Positions 63,562 to 64,000 of a stretch of 64,000 nt of DNA are shown one piece after another; within the stretch, counting starts at the first letter, position 1; every line of letters starts with the position of its first letter. Both the position numbers and the translations under genes were made by a program. The stretch comes from Methylobacterium sp. J-030. GTDB taxonomy: Bacteria; Pseudomonadota; Alphaproteobacteria; Rhizobiales; Beijerinckiaceae. The stretch covers positions 1-64,000 of the forward strand of contig NZ_JAKSYM010000403.1 of assembly GCF_022829545.1 (NCBI RefSeq), given 5' to 3'. The notes under the pieces are model-generated. The model saw only the letters and a list, made by a program, of their open reading frames with translations. It was not told the origin of the DNA and did not search any database.

Positions 63562-64000
63562 ATGCCGGAGACGACGCCGTTTCGCCGTATCCTCGTGAAG
63601 CTTTCGGGTGAGGCGCTCGCCGCACCGGACGGCTACTGGCTGCACCCGCCGACGCTGGCGGCGCTCGCCGATGACATCGCCCGCACCATCGAGGCCGGGG
63701 CCGAGGTCGCCATCGTGGTGGGCGGCGGCAACATGATCCGCGGGGCCCGCATCTCCGCGGCCGGCTGGATCGACCGGGCCACCGGGGATTCGCTCGGCAT
63801 GATGGCGACCGTGATGAACTCGCTCGCCATCGAGACGGCGCTGAACGCGGCCGGCGTCCAGGCGCGGACCATGTCGGCCGTGTCGATGCCGACGATCTGC
63901 GAGACCTATGCCCGTCAGCCGGCTTTGCACCACCTCGACAAGGGCCAGGTGGTGGTCCTCGCCGGCGGCACCGGCAACCCGTACTTCACGACCGACACCG
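63562..64000 (+). CDS. pyrH: UMP kinase, truncated by the window end
   Basis: Makes UDP from UMP. The 146 visible codons start MPETTPFRRILVKLSGEALA and contain VAIVVGGGNMIRGA, ATGDSLGMMATVMN and VLAGGTGNPYFTTDT, all diagnostic of the hexameric bacterial PyrH. The ATG at 63562 is the family start. The remaining 95 or so codons lie beyond the window. Normally follows tsf directly; here three accessory transcripts lie between them. Confidence 0.96.
   Translation, partial: MPETTPFRRILVKLSGEALAAPDGYWLHPPTLAALADDIARTIEAGAEVAIVVGGGNMIRGARISAAGWIDRATGDSLGMMATVMNSLAIETALNAAGVQARTMSAVSMPTICETYARQPALHHLDKGQVVVLAGGTGNPYFTTDT

Overview
The window is 64 kb of high-GC alphaproteobacterial chromosome. Its gene content points to Methylobacterium or a close relative in the Hyphomicrobiales. 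The pointers are two 29-residue pqqA genes, a eukaryotic-type glutamine synthetase II beside GSI and PII, uS2 with a long C-terminal extension, the rpsF-rpsR-DUF2232-rplI cluster, an NDUFS4-type Complex I protein, a spore-photoproduct-lyase-family radical SAM enzyme, and short palindromic repeats between genes. No database search was run; family names come from motifs read in the translations.

Layout. 1-1.6 kb: AT-richer accessory DNA with the start of an IS5-type transposase, two related putative immunity genes and an RNase A-like toxin gene broken by an in-frame TGA. 1.7-5.3 kb: nitrogen assimilation (glnA, glnII, a 59-codon gene, glnB), with a long hairpin in the glnA leader and a sigma-54 promoter before glnII. 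5.5-8.7 kb: NAD(P)HX repair enzyme, a multicopper-oxidase-fold protein lacking most copper ligands, tRNA-Leu. 8.8-15.2 kb: protein quality control (tig-clpP-clpX-lon). 16-20.8 kb: tRNA-Val, a sugar/exopolysaccharide fragment (gmd and two glycosyltransferases) and transposase remnants. 20.8-28.4 kb: radical SAM enzyme, deaminase, NDUFS4 protein, tRNA-Pro, GGDEF-EAL protein, collagen-like protein, nucleotide-sugar epimerase, MOSC protein. 28.6-31.2 kb: clpB, followed by about 1.1 kb of repeat-rich DNA. 32.3-38.7 kb: phosphatase-NUDIX-GST cluster, then a PQQ-type sugar dehydrogenase coupled to a diheme cytochrome c and a large secreted hydrolase.

39-45.5 kb: an isoaspartate methyltransferase, a divergent TetR / SDR-hydrolase-Baeyer-Villiger monooxygenase unit with a candidate operator between the halves, a nucleoside transporter, and two tandem pqqA genes without other pqq genes. 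45.9-63.4 kb: mgtE, an acyl-CoA ligase, the ribosomal cluster rpsF-rpsR-DUF2232-rplI, the coupled run pdxJ-acpS-lepB-rnc-era, two RNA-modification-type genes, rpsB-tsf, an overlapping gene pair with an XRE regulator, a metallophosphoesterase-lipid kinase pair, and the first 439 bases of pyrH.

How it fits together. Most of the window is core housekeeping with tight translational coupling (ATGA or TGATG overlaps). Accessory content is concentrated at 0-1.6 kb, 16-28 kb and 31-32 kb, where transposase scraps, AT-rich genes and repeats occur. The most unusual items are the TGA-interrupted toxin with two immunity-like paralogues, the glnA leader hairpin followed by a T tract, the copper-ligand-poor oxidase, the orphan tandem pqqA pair, and the two genes that overlap by more than 150 bases at 60.9 kb.
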